Shown: positions 51,373 through 60,475 of the stretch, piece after piece
How the letters are laid out: each line of letters starts with the position of its first letter
Position numbering within the stretch: the first letter of the stretch is position 1
Source: Sphaerobacter thermophilus DSM 20745
GTDB taxonomy: Bacteria; Chloroflexota; Chloroflexia; Thermomicrobiales; Thermomicrobiaceae
DNA: 64,000 nucleotides
Assembly: GCF_000024985.1 (NCBI RefSeq)
Contig: NC_013524.1
Span: 186,001 to 250,000 of the forward strand
Direction of reading: 5' to 3'
Made by a program: the position numbers and the translations under genes
Notes under the pieces: generated by a model
Seen by the model: the letters and a program-made list of their open reading frames with translations, nothing else
Told to the model about the DNA's origin: nothing
The model's database searches: none

Positions 51373-54300
51373 TCAGGCCACCACCGGTGGGATCCCTGCG
51401 TCCCGGAGCACGCCATTGAAGGCGGCCACGTCGGTCTTGACCACCTCGTCGAGGCGACCAAGGCAGTCGTCCACCTGGCGCGAGAGCTCGGCGAACAACT
51501 CCACCGCCTGTCGCGTGGGCCGGGCGTCGGCGCTGGCGACGACCCCCATCAACGCGCCCAGCTTGGCGTTGAGCTTCAGCGGGTAGTTCAGCGCGTCTTC
51601 CCGGACCTTGGCCTTGACCTGGATCAGATCCTCCTCGATGGCGGTCAGCCGATCCGCCACCGTCTTGCCGCTGCGCTCCACCTCCTCATGGATCGGGAGC
51701 CCCTCGGTGCGCTTGCCCCAGTCCTCAACCTGCCGCTTGATCGCACGGATGCGGTTGACCGCCTCGTGCGTCTGGGACAGCTTGTCCCGGATCTGGAGGA
51801 GCAGCGCGAACTGGGCGTCGAAGTCCTCCTGCGTGGCGGACACCCGCGGATCCTTCACGATCTCGAACGACTCCGTCCAGGTGCGGTCGCCGACGGTGAG
51901 GCGGACCTGGTACCGACCGGGCTTCGCCAGCGGGCCGGGCACCTTGGCCTCGGGCGTGGCGTATCCCTCGACCCGAGTCGGTGCCGGATAGCGCATGTCC
52001 CAGACGAAGCGGTTCAGCCCGGCCTTGGCCGGCACCCGCGGCTCCTTCGGCGCCTCGTCCTGCGCTTCTCCCGCGGGCTCGGGCTCCTTGCTGGAGAAGG
52101 TGCGAATCTCGTTGCCCTCGGCGTCGAGGAAGGTGAGCGTGACCTCGCCTTCCGGCTGCTCCTTGAGCGCGTAGTAGACGATCACGCCGTCGGGCGGGTT
52201 CTGCCCGGCGTCGAGCAGCCGCTCGGTCTTGGTTCCCTCCGGCGTCTCTTCCGGACGGAAGGTCACCATCGTCGCGCCGGTCATCCAGTAGTTGTTCCCG
52301 ACCGCCTCCCGGTGGCCGAAGCCGCGGTTCGTCCAGAACCGGGTAGTGGTCTGGGGTGGCACCAGCGCGGCCGGCTCGTCCAGCGTGGCGGGCAGGTGGT
52401 AGAGGGGGCTCACGTCGTCCAGCACCCAGATCGACCGGCCGTGCGTGGCGACGACGATGCTGGTGCCAGTGATAACCAGATCGTGGATCGGCACGACCGG
52501 CAGGTTCTGGCGGAACGGCTGCCAGTGCACCCCGTCGTCGATCGAGACGTAAATGCCCGTCTCGGTGCCGCAGTAGAGCAGCCCCCGCCGGTTCGGATCC
52601 TCCCGGATGACCCGGGTGAAGTCGTCCTCGGGGATGCCGCCCGTGATCCGGGTCCAGGTCTGACCGTAGTCGGTGGTCTTGTAAAGGTACGGGGTGAAGT
52701 CGTCGAGCTTGTAGCGGGTCGCGGCGACGTAGGCCACGGCCGGGTCGTGCGGCGAGGGCTCGATGATCGAGATCAGGGCCCACTCCGGCAGGTCGGGCGG
52801 GGTGACGTTCTGCCAGGTCTGCCCGCCGTCGCGCGAGACGTGGATCAGTCCATCGTCCGAGCCGGCCCAGAGGAGACCCGGTTGCAGCGGCGACTCGGCG
52901 AAGGCGAAGATGGTGTTGTAGTACTCGGCGCCGGTCACGTCCTTGGTGATCGGGCCGCCCGAGGGCTCCTGCTTCGACTTGTCGTCGCGGGTGAGATCGG
53001 GGCTGATGACCTCCCAGGACTCCCCTTCGTCGGTGCTGCGGTGCACGACGTTCGACGTGACGTAGAGCACGTTCGGGTCGTGCGGCGAGATGACGATCGG
53101 GTACGTCCACTGGAAGCGGTACTTGAGGTCTTTCGCACCCCAACCCAGTGATGCCTCAGGCCACACGGCGATGTTGCGCCGCTGCCCTGTGCGCCGGTCG
53201 TAGCGGGTGAGGAATCCGCCGTAGCTCCCGGCGAAGACGATGTTGGGATTGTCCGGTCGCACGGCGATGTAGCCGGACTCCCCGCCGCCCACCTCCTCGT
53301 AGTCGGCGCGCGTGATCCCGGCCGTCACCGAGCGGGACGGGAGGCTGATCGTGGTGTTGTCCTGCTGCGCGGCGTAGATGCGGTACGGCACCTGCGTATC
53401 GACCGTGACGTGGTAGAGCTCGGCCGTCGGCTGGTTGTAGAGAGTGGACCAGGTCATGCCGCCGTTGAACGTGACGCAGGCACCACCGTCGTTGCCGTTG
53501 ATCATCCGCTGCGGGTTGTTGGGGTCGATCCACAGGTCGTGGTTGTCCCCGTGGGGCACTGCCACCTGGAAGAAGGTCTTGCCGCCGTCGATGGACTTCC
53601 AGGCGGCGAGGTTGAGAACCCAGACCGTGTCCGGATCCTTGGGATCGGCGTAGATGTGCATGTAATACCACGGCCGCTGTCGCAGGTTGCGGTCCTCGCT
53701 GAGGCGCTCCCAGGTATCGCCGTAGTCGTCGGAGCGGAAGACGGCACCGTCCTCGGCCTCGATGATGGCCCAGACCCGGCCCGGTTTCGCGGGCGAGGCG
53801 ACCACGCCGATCTTGCCGAGCAGCCCCTGCGGCAGCCCGGGGTTGCGGGTGATCTCTTCCCACGTATCCCCGCCGTCGGTCGAACGGAACAGCCCGCTCC
53901 CCGGTCCGCCGCTCACCAGTTCGTGCGGCCGGCGGATCGCCTCCCAGAAGGCGGCGTAGATGATGCGGGGATTGGTCGGGTCGATCGAGAGGTCGATGGC
54001 GCCCGCGTTCTCCGATCGGAAGAGCACGTGTTCCCAGGTCCGGCCGCCGTCGCGGGAGCGGAAGACGCCGCGCTCAGGGTTGGGGCCGTGGGCATGGCCG
54101 AGCGCCGCGACGTAGACGGTGTCGGGGTCGTGGGGATGGATGCGCACCTTGCCGATGTTGCGGGTCGCTGCCAGCCCAAGGTGTTGCCAGGTCCGGCCGG
54201 CGTCGGTGGAACGGTAGACGCCGTCGCCGTGGGAGACGTTGCCGCGGATGGTGGCCTCGCCCATCCCGACATAGATCACGTTCGGGTCGGCCTCGCTGAC

Positions 54301-54537
54301 AGCGATAGCGCCGACCGAGGCGCGGCGGAAGTACCCGTCGGAGATGTTCTCCCAGATCATGCCGCCGTCGGTCGTCTTCCAGACCCCGCCGCCGGTGGAA
54401 CCGAAGTAGAAGGTGCCCACGTCGCGCGGGTCACCGGCGACCGCAACCACCCGGCCGCCGCGGTAGGGTCCGACCAGTCGCCACTCCAACGCCTGCAGCA
54501 GGGCAGGATCGAGTGGTCCAGTGTAGCCGTCGGGCAT
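51373..54537 (-). CDS. Very large BNR/VPS10-type beta-propeller protein
   Basis: 1054 residues. The first 700 or so form repeated blades, with many copies of an S-T-D-x-G-x-T-W Asp-box (for example G-V-Y-R-S-T-D-A-G-R-T-W, F-R-S-D-D-Y-G-D-T-W, V-H-R-S-T-D-E-G-E-S-W) as in sialidase/VPS10/sortilin families. The C-terminal third (about 750-1054) includes a fibronectin-like stretch (V-W-D-M-R-Y-P-A-P) and a long helical region. It begins M-P-D-G-Y-T-G without a signal peptide. Family relatives are called glycosyl hydrolases but are usually of unknown function. No catalytic residues are claimed. Confidence 0.82.
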   Translation of the reverse strand: MPDGYTGPLDPALLQALEWRLVGPYRGGRVVAVAGDPRDVGTFYFGSTGGGVWKTTDGGMIWENISDGYFRRASVGAIAVSEADPNVIYVGMGEATIRGNVSHGDGVYRSTDAGRTWQHLGLAATRNIGKVRIHPHDPDTVYVAALGHAHGPNPERGVFRSRDGGRTWEHVLFRSENAGAIDLSIDPTNPRIIYAAFWEAIRRPHELVSGGPGSGLFRSTDGGDTWEEITRNPGLPQGLLGKIGVVASPAKPGRVWAIIEAEDGAVFRSDDYGDTWERLSEDRNLRQRPWYYMHIYADPKDPDTVWVLNLAAWKSIDGGKTFFQVAVPHGDNHDLWIDPNNPQRMINGNDGGACVTFNGGMTWSTLYNQPTAELYHVTVDTQVPYRIYAAQQDNTTISLPSRSVTAGITRADYEEVGGGESGYIAVRPDNPNIVFAGSYGGFLTRYDRRTGQRRNIAVWPEASLGWGAKDLKYRFQWTYPIVISPHDPNVLYVTSNVVHRSTDEGESWEVISPDLTRDDKSKQEPSGGPITKDVTGAEYYNTIFAFAESPLQPGLLWAGSDDGLIHVSRDGGQTWQNVTPPDLPEWALISIIEPSPHDPAVAYVAATRYKLDDFTPYLYKTTDYGQTWTRITGGIPEDDFTRVIREDPNRRGLLYCGTETGIYVSIDDGVHWQPFRQNLPVVPIHDLVITGTSIVVATHGRSIWVLDDVSPLYHLPATLDEPAALVPPQTTTRFWTNRGFGHREAVGNNYWMTGATMVTFRPEETPEGTKTERLLDAGQNPPDGVIVYYALKEQPEGEVTLTFLDAEGNEIRTFSSKEPEPAGEAQDEAPKEPRVPAKAGLNRFVWDMRYPAPTRVEGYATPEAKVPGPLAKPGRYQVRLTVGDRTWTESFEIVKDPRVSATQEDFDAQFALLLQIRDKLSQTHEAVNRIRAIKRQVEDWGKRTEGLPIHEEVERSGKTVADRLTAIEEDLIQVKAKVREDALNYPLKLNAKLGALMGVVASADARPTRQAVELFAELSRQVDDCLGRLDEVVKTDVAAFNGVLRDAGIPPVVA

Positions 54538-54787
54538 AGCGCATCCTCCCTCTCATGGATCGCGTGGTGTCTTAACGCTGATCGCCGGCCGGTGTTGTCG
54601 CCGATTCCCGCCCGCACGTCAAGGGTGGGCGGCCGAGAGGCGCCGACATCCATCTTGGGCATGCCGGATGAGTGACGTTCGTACGTATGCCGGACGTGCG
54701 CGGATTCGCCGGCTGGTGTATAGCTGACATGGGAAAATGGACTCTCACAAGCTGGACGACACAGCCGTGTGATCGGAAGGGGTCAGG

Positions 54788-57238
54788 ATGGAGAGCATCA
54801 GGGAACGCCTGGCGGTGCCACCGGAACGTCTGCGCCGTCGGCTTGACCCGGCAAGCCTGCCGTTCAAGACGACCGCCGAGGTCGAGCCGCTGAATGGAAC
54901 GATTGGACAACCGCGGGCGCTCGATGCCATCGAGTTCGGGCTCGATGTGCAGAACCACGGGTACAACCTCTACGTGGCCGGCGTGCCCGGCTCCGGGCGT
55001 GAGACGACCGTGCGGGACTACCTGGGCCGCTACGCCCGGACACGCCCCACGCCGTCCGACTGGATCTACGTCCACAACTTCGACGAGGCTGATCGCCCGA
55101 ACGCGATCCCCTTGCCGGCCGGCCGCGGGGTCCAGTTCGCGCGCGAGATGGACGAGTTTCTCGAGAGCGCCCGGCAGGAGATCCCCCGAGCGTTCGACAG
55201 TGAGGATTATGAGCGGCGAAGGCGGGAAGCGCTGGCCGAACTGGGCCAGCGGCGCGAGGAGCTCTTCCGCCAGATGAACGAGTTCGCCGCCAACCGCGGC
55301 TTCGTGCTCGAGGCCACCCCGACCGGTATCCTGAGCATCCCCGTCGTGCAGGGCCGCCCGCTGTCCCCGGAGGAGTTCGAACGCCTACCCGCCGAGGTGC
55401 AGCAGGAAATCCGCAACCGCGATGCGGAGATTCAGGAGCATGTCTCCCGCGCCCTGCGGCAAGTGCGGCAGTTGGAGAAGGAAGCGGCCGAACGGGTCCG
55501 GAAGCTTGACCGGGACGTCGTCACCTTCCTCGTCGGGCCGATGTTGGACGACCTCCGGGATCGCTACCAGGATTGTCCCGAGGTCGTGGCCTACCTGGAG
55601 GCGGTGCGCAACGACCTGCCGGAGCACATCGACATGTTCCGGCAGGCGCGACAGCCGGCAGTGGCTTTGCCGATCCCCCAACCGGCTCAGGCGCAGCCGG
55701 ACCTGAACCGGTACCGGGTCAACGTCCTGATCGACAACAGCCATCTGGACGGGGCACCGGTCGTCATCGAACGCAACCCCTCCTACTACAACCTGATCGG
55801 ACGGATCGACTACCGGGCTACGTTCGGCGCGATGGTGACCGACTTCCGCCAGATCCGGCCCGGCGCACTTCACCGGGCGAACGGCGGGTTCCTCGTCCTT
55901 CACGTGGTGGAGCTGCTGCGTGAACCGTTCGCCTGGGACGCACTGAAGCGCGCACTCGTGACCCGGTCGATTCAGATCGAGAACCTGGGCGAGCAGTACA
56001 GCGCCGTGCCGATGGCGCGGCTCCGGCCCGAGCCGATCCCGCTCTCGGTCAAGGTGGTCCTCATCGGGCCGCTCGAGGTCTATCACATCCTTTACCAGAT
56101 CGACGAGGATTTCCAGGAGCTGTTCAAGGTCCGGGCGGACTTCGGCCCGGACATGGACTGGATCGACGAACACGTGCAGAACTACGCTGCCTTCATCAGC
56201 CGGCGCGTGCACGAGTGGGGGCTGCGCCACTTCGACCGGAGCGCGGTGGCACGGGTCGTCGAGTACGGTGCCCGCCAGCGCGAGCACCAGGGGAAACTCT
56301 CGACGCGCCTGCTCGACATCGCGAACATCGTGGCGGAGGCGAGCTACTGGGCGGAAAAGGCGGGGCACGAATTCGTCCAGGCCGACGACGTGGATCAGGC
56401 GATCCGCAAGCGGCGCTACCGATCGAACCTGGTCGAGGAGCGCATCCGCGAGCTGCTCACCGACGGCACGATCATGATCGACGTCGACGGGGAAGCCGTC
56501 GCCCGGGTCAATGGCCTGGCGGTCCTCAGCTTCGGTGACTACGCCTTCGGCAAGCCCTCCCGCGTGACCGCGCGCGTATCCGCCGGGCGCGGCAGCATCG
56601 TCAGCATCGAGCGGGAGATCGAGCTGTCCGGGCCGATCCACTCCAAGGGCGTCATGATCCTCTCGGGCTACCTGCGCGGCCACTACGGCCAGCACGTGCC
56701 GCTGGCGATCACCGCGACCCTCACCTTCGAGCAGTCGTACGAGGGCGTCGACGGCGACTCCGCCTCGTCGACGGAGCTGTACGCGCTCCTGTCGGCCCTC
56801 TCGGGCCTACCGCTCGACCAGGGGATCGCCGTCACTGGCTCGGTGAATCAGTTCGGCGAGGTGCAGGCGGTCGGCGGGGTCAACCAGAAGATCGAAGGGT
56901 TCTACGCCGTCTGCAAGGAGAAGGGGTTGACCGGGCGCCAGGGCGTGATCATCCCCGCGGCGAACGTGAAGAACCTGATGCTCGACGATGACGTGGTGGA
57001 AGCCGTGCGGGCCGGCCGCTTCCATGTGTGGGCGGTGAGAACGATCGATGAGGGGATCGAGATCCTGACTGGCCGCCCGGCGGGTGAGCGCGGGCCGGAC
57101 GGCCAGTACCCCGAGGGGACCGTCCACCGGCTCGTGGAGGACCGTCTCCGCCGCTACGCGGAGGAGGTTCGCGCTTTCGCCGCACCAGATGGCGCGGCCG
57201 GAGCGGCGCAGGTCGCGTCCGGCGAGGAATCCCAGTAG
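54788..57238 (+). CDS. Lon-like ATP-dependent protease (AAA_32 type)
   Basis: 816 residues. The N-terminal part includes a P-loop-like V-A-G-V-P-G-S-G-R-E-T-T-V near 68, in which Arg replaces the Walker A lysine, and a long insert coiled coil (about 140-260). The Walker B region has G-G-F-L-V-L-H-V near 364. The Lon protease domain (about 560-780) has catalytic Ser in G-D-S-A-S-S-T near 658 and Lys in N-Q-K-I-E-G-F-Y near 701. The order and insert match YcbZ/LonC-like AAA_32 proteins rather than true Lon. Activity with the altered P loop is plausible in the family. GGAAGGGG precedes the ATG. Confidence 0.9.
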   Translation: MESIRERLAVPPERLRRRLDPASLPFKTTAEVEPLNGTIGQPRALDAIEFGLDVQNHGYNLYVAGVPGSGRETTVRDYLGRYARTRPTPSDWIYVHNFDEADRPNAIPLPAGRGVQFAREMDEFLESARQEIPRAFDSEDYERRRREALAELGQRREELFRQMNEFAANRGFVLEATPTGILSIPVVQGRPLSPEEFERLPAEVQQEIRNRDAEIQEHVSRALRQVRQLEKEAAERVRKLDRDVVTFLVGPMLDDLRDRYQDCPEVVAYLEAVRNDLPEHIDMFRQARQPAVALPIPQPAQAQPDLNRYRVNVLIDNSHLDGAPVVIERNPSYYNLIGRIDYRATFGAMVTDFRQIRPGALHRANGGFLVLHVVELLREPFAWDALKRALVTRSIQIENLGEQYSAVPMARLRPEPIPLSVKVVLIGPLEVYHILYQIDEDFQELFKVRADFGPDMDWIDEHVQNYAAFISRRVHEWGLRHFDRSAVARVVEYGARQREHQGKLSTRLLDIANIVAEASYWAEKAGHEFVQADDVDQAIRKRRYRSNLVEERIRELLTDGTIMIDVDGEAVARVNGLAVLSFGDYAFGKPSRVTARVSAGRGSIVSIEREIELSGPIHSKGVMILSGYLRGHYGQHVPLAITATLTFEQSYEGVDGDSASSTELYALLSALSGLPLDQGIAVTGSVNQFGEVQAVGGVNQKIEGFYAVCKEKGLTGRQGVIIPAANVKNLMLDDDVVEAVRAGRFHVWAVRTIDEGIEILTGRPAGERGPDGQYPEGTVHRLVEDRLRRYAEEVRAFAAPDGAAGAAQVASGEESQ

Positions 57239-57270
57239 CGCCGGAGCGCGGGATCGGGCACTGAAACACA

Positions 57271-57306
57271 GGGCAGCCGCGCGGGGCCGAGCCCGCGCGG
57301 CTGCCC
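57271..57306. terminator. Hairpin between convergent genes
   Basis: A 15-base-pair stem (57271-57285 with 57292-57306) with a six-base loop and no T run. It probably terminates both the protease gene and the exporter operon. Confidence 0.65.
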
Positions 57307-57339
57307 TCCTCGGAGAGGTGATGCCCTGGTTCGTAGGCT

Positions 57340-58419
57340 CTAGACCGCCTGCGCTTCCCAGCGGAAGAAGCGGACGGAGAGAGCTATACCGACGGCGGCG
57401 GTCGCGAGCATGACCAGGGCGCTGCTCCAGACGCTGAACAGCGTGTCGCCCCGGATCATGATGTCGCGAAGGCCGTTGGCGAAGTAGGTCAGCGGGATGA
57501 TCTTGGTGATCGGCTGCATCCAGGCCGGCGCCAGTTCGATCGGGAAGAACACGCCGCCCAGGAACATCATCGGGAACGAGATCGCGTTCGCCACGCTGTC
57601 CGCGACCTCCTGATTGCGCGCGATCCCGCTGACGAAGAAGCCGATTGCTAGGAACGCCAGCGATCCGAGCGCGATCATGACGAGCAACGACACGAGGTCG
57701 CCGGAGATCTTCACGTCGAAGAGCAGCACGGCGATCGACAGGACGATCACTGCCTGCGCCATGGCGATGAGCACCTGGGTGAAGATGCGCGCCCCGATGA
57801 ACGACCACAGCGAGAACGGCGTCGCCTTGATCCGGCGCAGAATGCCCCGCTCGCGATAGCTCACGAAGGTGGATGACAGCCCCATCAGCCCGCTGGTCAT
57901 GATCGACATCGCGAGGATACCCGGCACCAGGAAGTCGATGTAGCGCACGTTCTCCGTGTCCACACCCTCAACCGTGGCGACGATGGGCTGCGGAGCATCG
58001 GTCATCGCCTGGTTCGCCTCGCTGAAGAACTGGCGGATGGCGGCCACGGCAACCTGTGACTCCTGCGGGTTACCCTGGTTGTAGTAGATCTTGGCCGACA
58101 CCTGCTCGGGTGAGGCGCCCGGGCCGAAGACGATGACGATATCGCGGTCGCCTTCGTTCAGCGCAGCCAGCTCCTCCGCCTCGGTGCCGGCGTTCACGCT
58201 GAAGCCGTCGACGCTGCGCATCTGCTCGACGACCTGGGTCACCGTGGGATTGATGTCGCCGCCGACGACGCCCACCGTCAGGTTGAAGTCGCCGTTCCCG
58301 ATGAGGAAGCCGAAGAGCACGATAAAGATGACGGGGAAAGCCAGCAACCAGAAGAGCGCGGCGCGGTTGCGCACCGTCATCTTCAGGTTGGCCATCACCA
58401 TGTAGCGCAGAGCCTTCAT
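57340..58419 (-). CDS. ABC-2-type transporter permease
   Basis: 359 residues. One N-terminal helix (about 22-42), a large extracytoplasmic domain (about 45-170) and five C-terminal helices (about 175-350) follow the ABC-2 plan. The terminal part has P-M-M-F-L-G-G-V-F-F-P and I-I-P-L-T-Y-F-A-N-G-L-R, typical motifs. It forms an exporter with the ATPase encoded upstream, whose stop overlaps its start by four bases. Substrate is unknown: drug, lipid or polysaccharide export are all possible. Confidence 0.9.
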   Translation of the reverse strand: MKALRYMVMANLKMTVRNRAALFWLLAFPVIFIVLFGFLIGNGDFNLTVGVVGGDINPTVTQVVEQMRSVDGFSVNAGTEAEELAALNEGDRDIVIVFGPGASPEQVSAKIYYNQGNPQESQVAVAAIRQFFSEANQAMTDAPQPIVATVEGVDTENVRYIDFLVPGILAMSIMTSGLMGLSSTFVSYRERGILRRIKATPFSLWSFIGARIFTQVLIAMAQAVIVLSIAVLLFDVKISGDLVSLLVMIALGSLAFLAIGFFVSGIARNQEVADSVANAISFPMMFLGGVFFPIELAPAWMQPITKIIPLTYFANGLRDIMIRGDTLFSVWSSALVMLATAAVGIALSVRFFRWEAQAV

Positions 58420-59396
58420 TCGCGCAGACTCCGTCCGGTAAGGGCGAGGAAGACGTCCTCAAGCGTCGCGCTCGACGTGCTCAGGTTGTCGAGCCGTAGG
58501 CCAGCCTCGCGCGCGGTCGCCAGCAGCGCACTCATAGTCACCTGCATGTCGTCGCTGTGCAGTTCGACGTACCCATCTTCTACGGCGACGTGCGTGACGT
58601 TGGGTAGGGACTTGAACGTCTCGACCGGCACCGTGCCGTTGTCGATCCGCGCGCGGATCGTCGCTGCCTGGTCGAGCTGATCGATCAGGCGCCGGGGGGT
58701 GTCGCAGGCGATGATGCGGCCCTGATCCATGACCGCGACGCGGTCGCATAGGACCTCGGCCTCTTCCATATAGTGGGTTGTCAGCACAACGGTCTTGCCG
58801 CCGGCGCGTACGGTGCGGATGACATCCCACAGGTTTCGTCGCGCCGCGGGGTCGAGACCGGTGGTCGGCTCATCGAGGAAGATGATCCGCGGGTCGTTCA
58901 CCATGGCGAGGGCGATCGACAGCCGCTGCTGCTGCCCGCCCGACAGGGCGTTGGCGTAGTCGTTGGCCTTCTCCTGGAGGCTGACCAGTTCGACCAGTCG
59001 ATCGACCTTGGCCTTCGAGGTATCGGCGCCGTAGAGCGCGGCGAAGAGGGCGATCAACTCGCGCACCGTCAGGTGGTCGAACAGCGCCGTTGACTGAAGC
59101 TGCACGCCGATCACCCGCTTGACGGCGGTCGGGTTACGCGCCGCGTCGATGCCGGCCACATGGATCGTGCCCTCGTCGGGCTCGCGCAGCCCTTCGATCA
59201 TCTCCAGCGTGGTGGTCTTGCCGGCGCCGTTCGGGCCAAGAATGCCGAAGATCTCGCCATCGTACACGGTCAGGTCGACGCCGTTGACGGCGGTGAAGTC
59301 TCCGTAGCGCTTGACCAGCCCCCGCACCTCGATCACGGCGGGCCGGGTCGCACCCACGGCAACGCCGTTGGTCACTGGCGTCGAGACATCCTGCAT
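58416..59396 (-). CDS. ABC transporter ATP-binding protein
   Basis: 326 residues. Walker A is G-P-N-G-A-G-K-T-T near 52, the signature is L-S-G-G-Q-Q-Q-R-L near 149, Walker B is I-I-F-L-D-E-P-T-T-G-L-D near 170 and the switch His is in T-T-H-Y-M-E-E-A. The C-terminal 100 residues form the extension seen in DrrA/CcmA-type ATPases. It energises the adjacent ABC-2 permease. The first 18 or so residues are disordered. A 26-bp dyad lies 60 bases upstream. Confidence 0.93.
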   Translation of the reverse strand: MQDVSTPVTNGVAVGATRPAVIEVRGLVKRYGDFTAVNGVDLTVYDGEIFGILGPNGAGKTTTLEMIEGLREPDEGTIHVAGIDAARNPTAVKRVIGVQLQSTALFDHLTVRELIALFAALYGADTSKAKVDRLVELVSLQEKANDYANALSGGQQQRLSIALAMVNDPRIIFLDEPTTGLDPAARRNLWDVIRTVRAGGKTVVLTTHYMEEAEVLCDRVAVMDQGRIIACDTPRRLIDQLDQAATIRARIDNGTVPVETFKSLPNVTHVAVEDGYVELHSDDMQVTMSALLATAREAGLRLDNLSTSSATLEDVFLALTGRSLRE

Positions 59397-59455
59397 TCGG
59401 GCAACCCTCCTCGTGGTCCCCTACGTCACTCGGCCGGTTCCGGAACGCGATGTCT

Positions 59456-59481
59456 CGGCACCGCCAATACTGGCAGTGCCG
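59456..59481 (-). promoter_or_regulatory. 26-bp dyad upstream of the ABC exporter
   Basis: CGGCAC and GCCA on the left (59456-59466) pair with TGGC and GTGCCG (59471-59481) with only one mismatch. Nearby are the palindromes GTTCCGGAAC (59437-59446) and GGAATATTCC (59533-59542). It looks like an operator cluster for a dimeric repressor, or a leader hairpin. Confidence 0.4.
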
Positions 59482-59622
59482 TCCGGGTTCGGTAACCCGA
59501 CACCGGAACAACCGACGCAATCCACGATACCGGGAATATTCCGCTCGCGCATCGGACCACCGGTGAGTCGCGATACTGTTCTTCCGGACAGGGATCGCCG
59601 CAACCGGGAGGGGGATGGCGGC

Positions 59623-59781
59623 TCACTTCCTGGTGTCGCGCAGCCGGTCCAGGACCTCTTGAATGCCGCGAGGAGCGGAGCCGGGATCTGCTCGCCGGAC
59701 GCCGAGGCGCGCCATCAACCGCTCCACCCCCAGGCCGAGGGCGGCGGCGATCGCGAGGACGAAGGTGGCCCAGCCGATCAT
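59623..59781 (-). CDS. Small membrane-associated protein
   Basis: 52 residues, below the usual gene-calling threshold. GGGAGGGAG lies two bases before the ATG (59781). The N terminus M-I-G-W-A-T-F-V-L-A-I-A-A-A-L-G-L-G-V is a membrane helix, followed by a charged C terminus (I-Q-E-V-L-D-R-L-R-D-T-R-K). It is upstream of the ABC exporter genes, in the same orientation, with a 226-base gap. Function unknown. Confidence 0.6.
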   Translation of the reverse strand: MIGWATFVLAIAAALGLGVERLMARLGVRRADPGSAPRGIQEVLDRLRDTRK

Positions 59782-59950
59782 GGCTCCCTCCCGGCGCGGC
59801 ACCGCACGGCGTTCGTCGCTGTGTTGAAGTCTACCCCAGAGGGGACCGGCGCCGCGCCGGTCAGGTTTGGTACTATCTGCCGCACCGGCGGGTCACCGCC
59901 GAGCCCGGCGCCGGGCACGGCTCGAAGTACGGCATGCGAAGGGAGACGCG

Positions 59951-60355
59951 ATGACTCCCGGCGATCTGCTTTTTATCGGCGCGTTCATCATCCTGCCGAT
60001 CGCGCTGATTATCTGGAGTCTGACGAGCCTGCGCGCCATCCGCCGCCGGCGGCGGGAGTGGGATGTGGATCCCACCGTCGGGACAGGGACGGCTGAACTC
60101 CCGGTGGTGGAGCACGTGCCGCCCCCGCGGGACTGGGGAGCGACGGTCCGCCCGACGCGGGGAGGAGGACCCAGTGCCGCGGTGGACTCTGGCGCGGTGC
60201 TGGTCACGACCCGCCCGTTCTGGCCCCCGATCTACCGGGGCCGGTCGTCCGGGGTGGTGCGGCGGATGACACCGCCTGCCGCGCGCTGGCCGCGGGCTCA
60301 CCGACGCCGCCCGCGCGACGCCGACGTCGCCCTCGGTGCCGGGTGGCGCCGCTAA
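59951..60355 (+). CDS. Small membrane protein with a basic cytoplasmic tail
   Basis: 134 residues from ATG at 59951, with AAGGGAG five bases upstream. One N-terminal helix (about 7-27, F-I-G-A-F-I-I-L-P-I-A-L-I-I-W) is followed by R-R-R-R-R and a long Pro/Arg-rich tail. It is divergent from the 52-residue protein. I recognise no family. Confidence 0.6.
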   Translation: MTPGDLLFIGAFIILPIALIIWSLTSLRAIRRRRREWDVDPTVGTGTAELPVVEHVPPPRDWGATVRPTRGGGPSAAVDSGAVLVTTRPFWPPIYRGRSSGVVRRMTPPAARWPRAHRRRPRDADVALGAGWRR

Positions 60356-60405
60356 CACATCTGGCAACCTATCCAGCAGCACGCACGCCGGGCGTGAAGG
60401 AGTGG

Positions 60406-60431
60406 GGCGGGTAGGAAACCCGCCTTTACTG
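60406..60431 (+). terminator. Terminator after the small membrane protein
   Basis: GGCGGGT at 60406-60412 pairs with ACCCGCC at 60418-60424 around an AGGAA loop, followed by TTTACTGTT. Confidence 0.6.
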
Positions 60432-60475
60432 TTGCCAGGTCATGCCGCGCCGCTGTCGATGGCGCGAGGGTCAGC

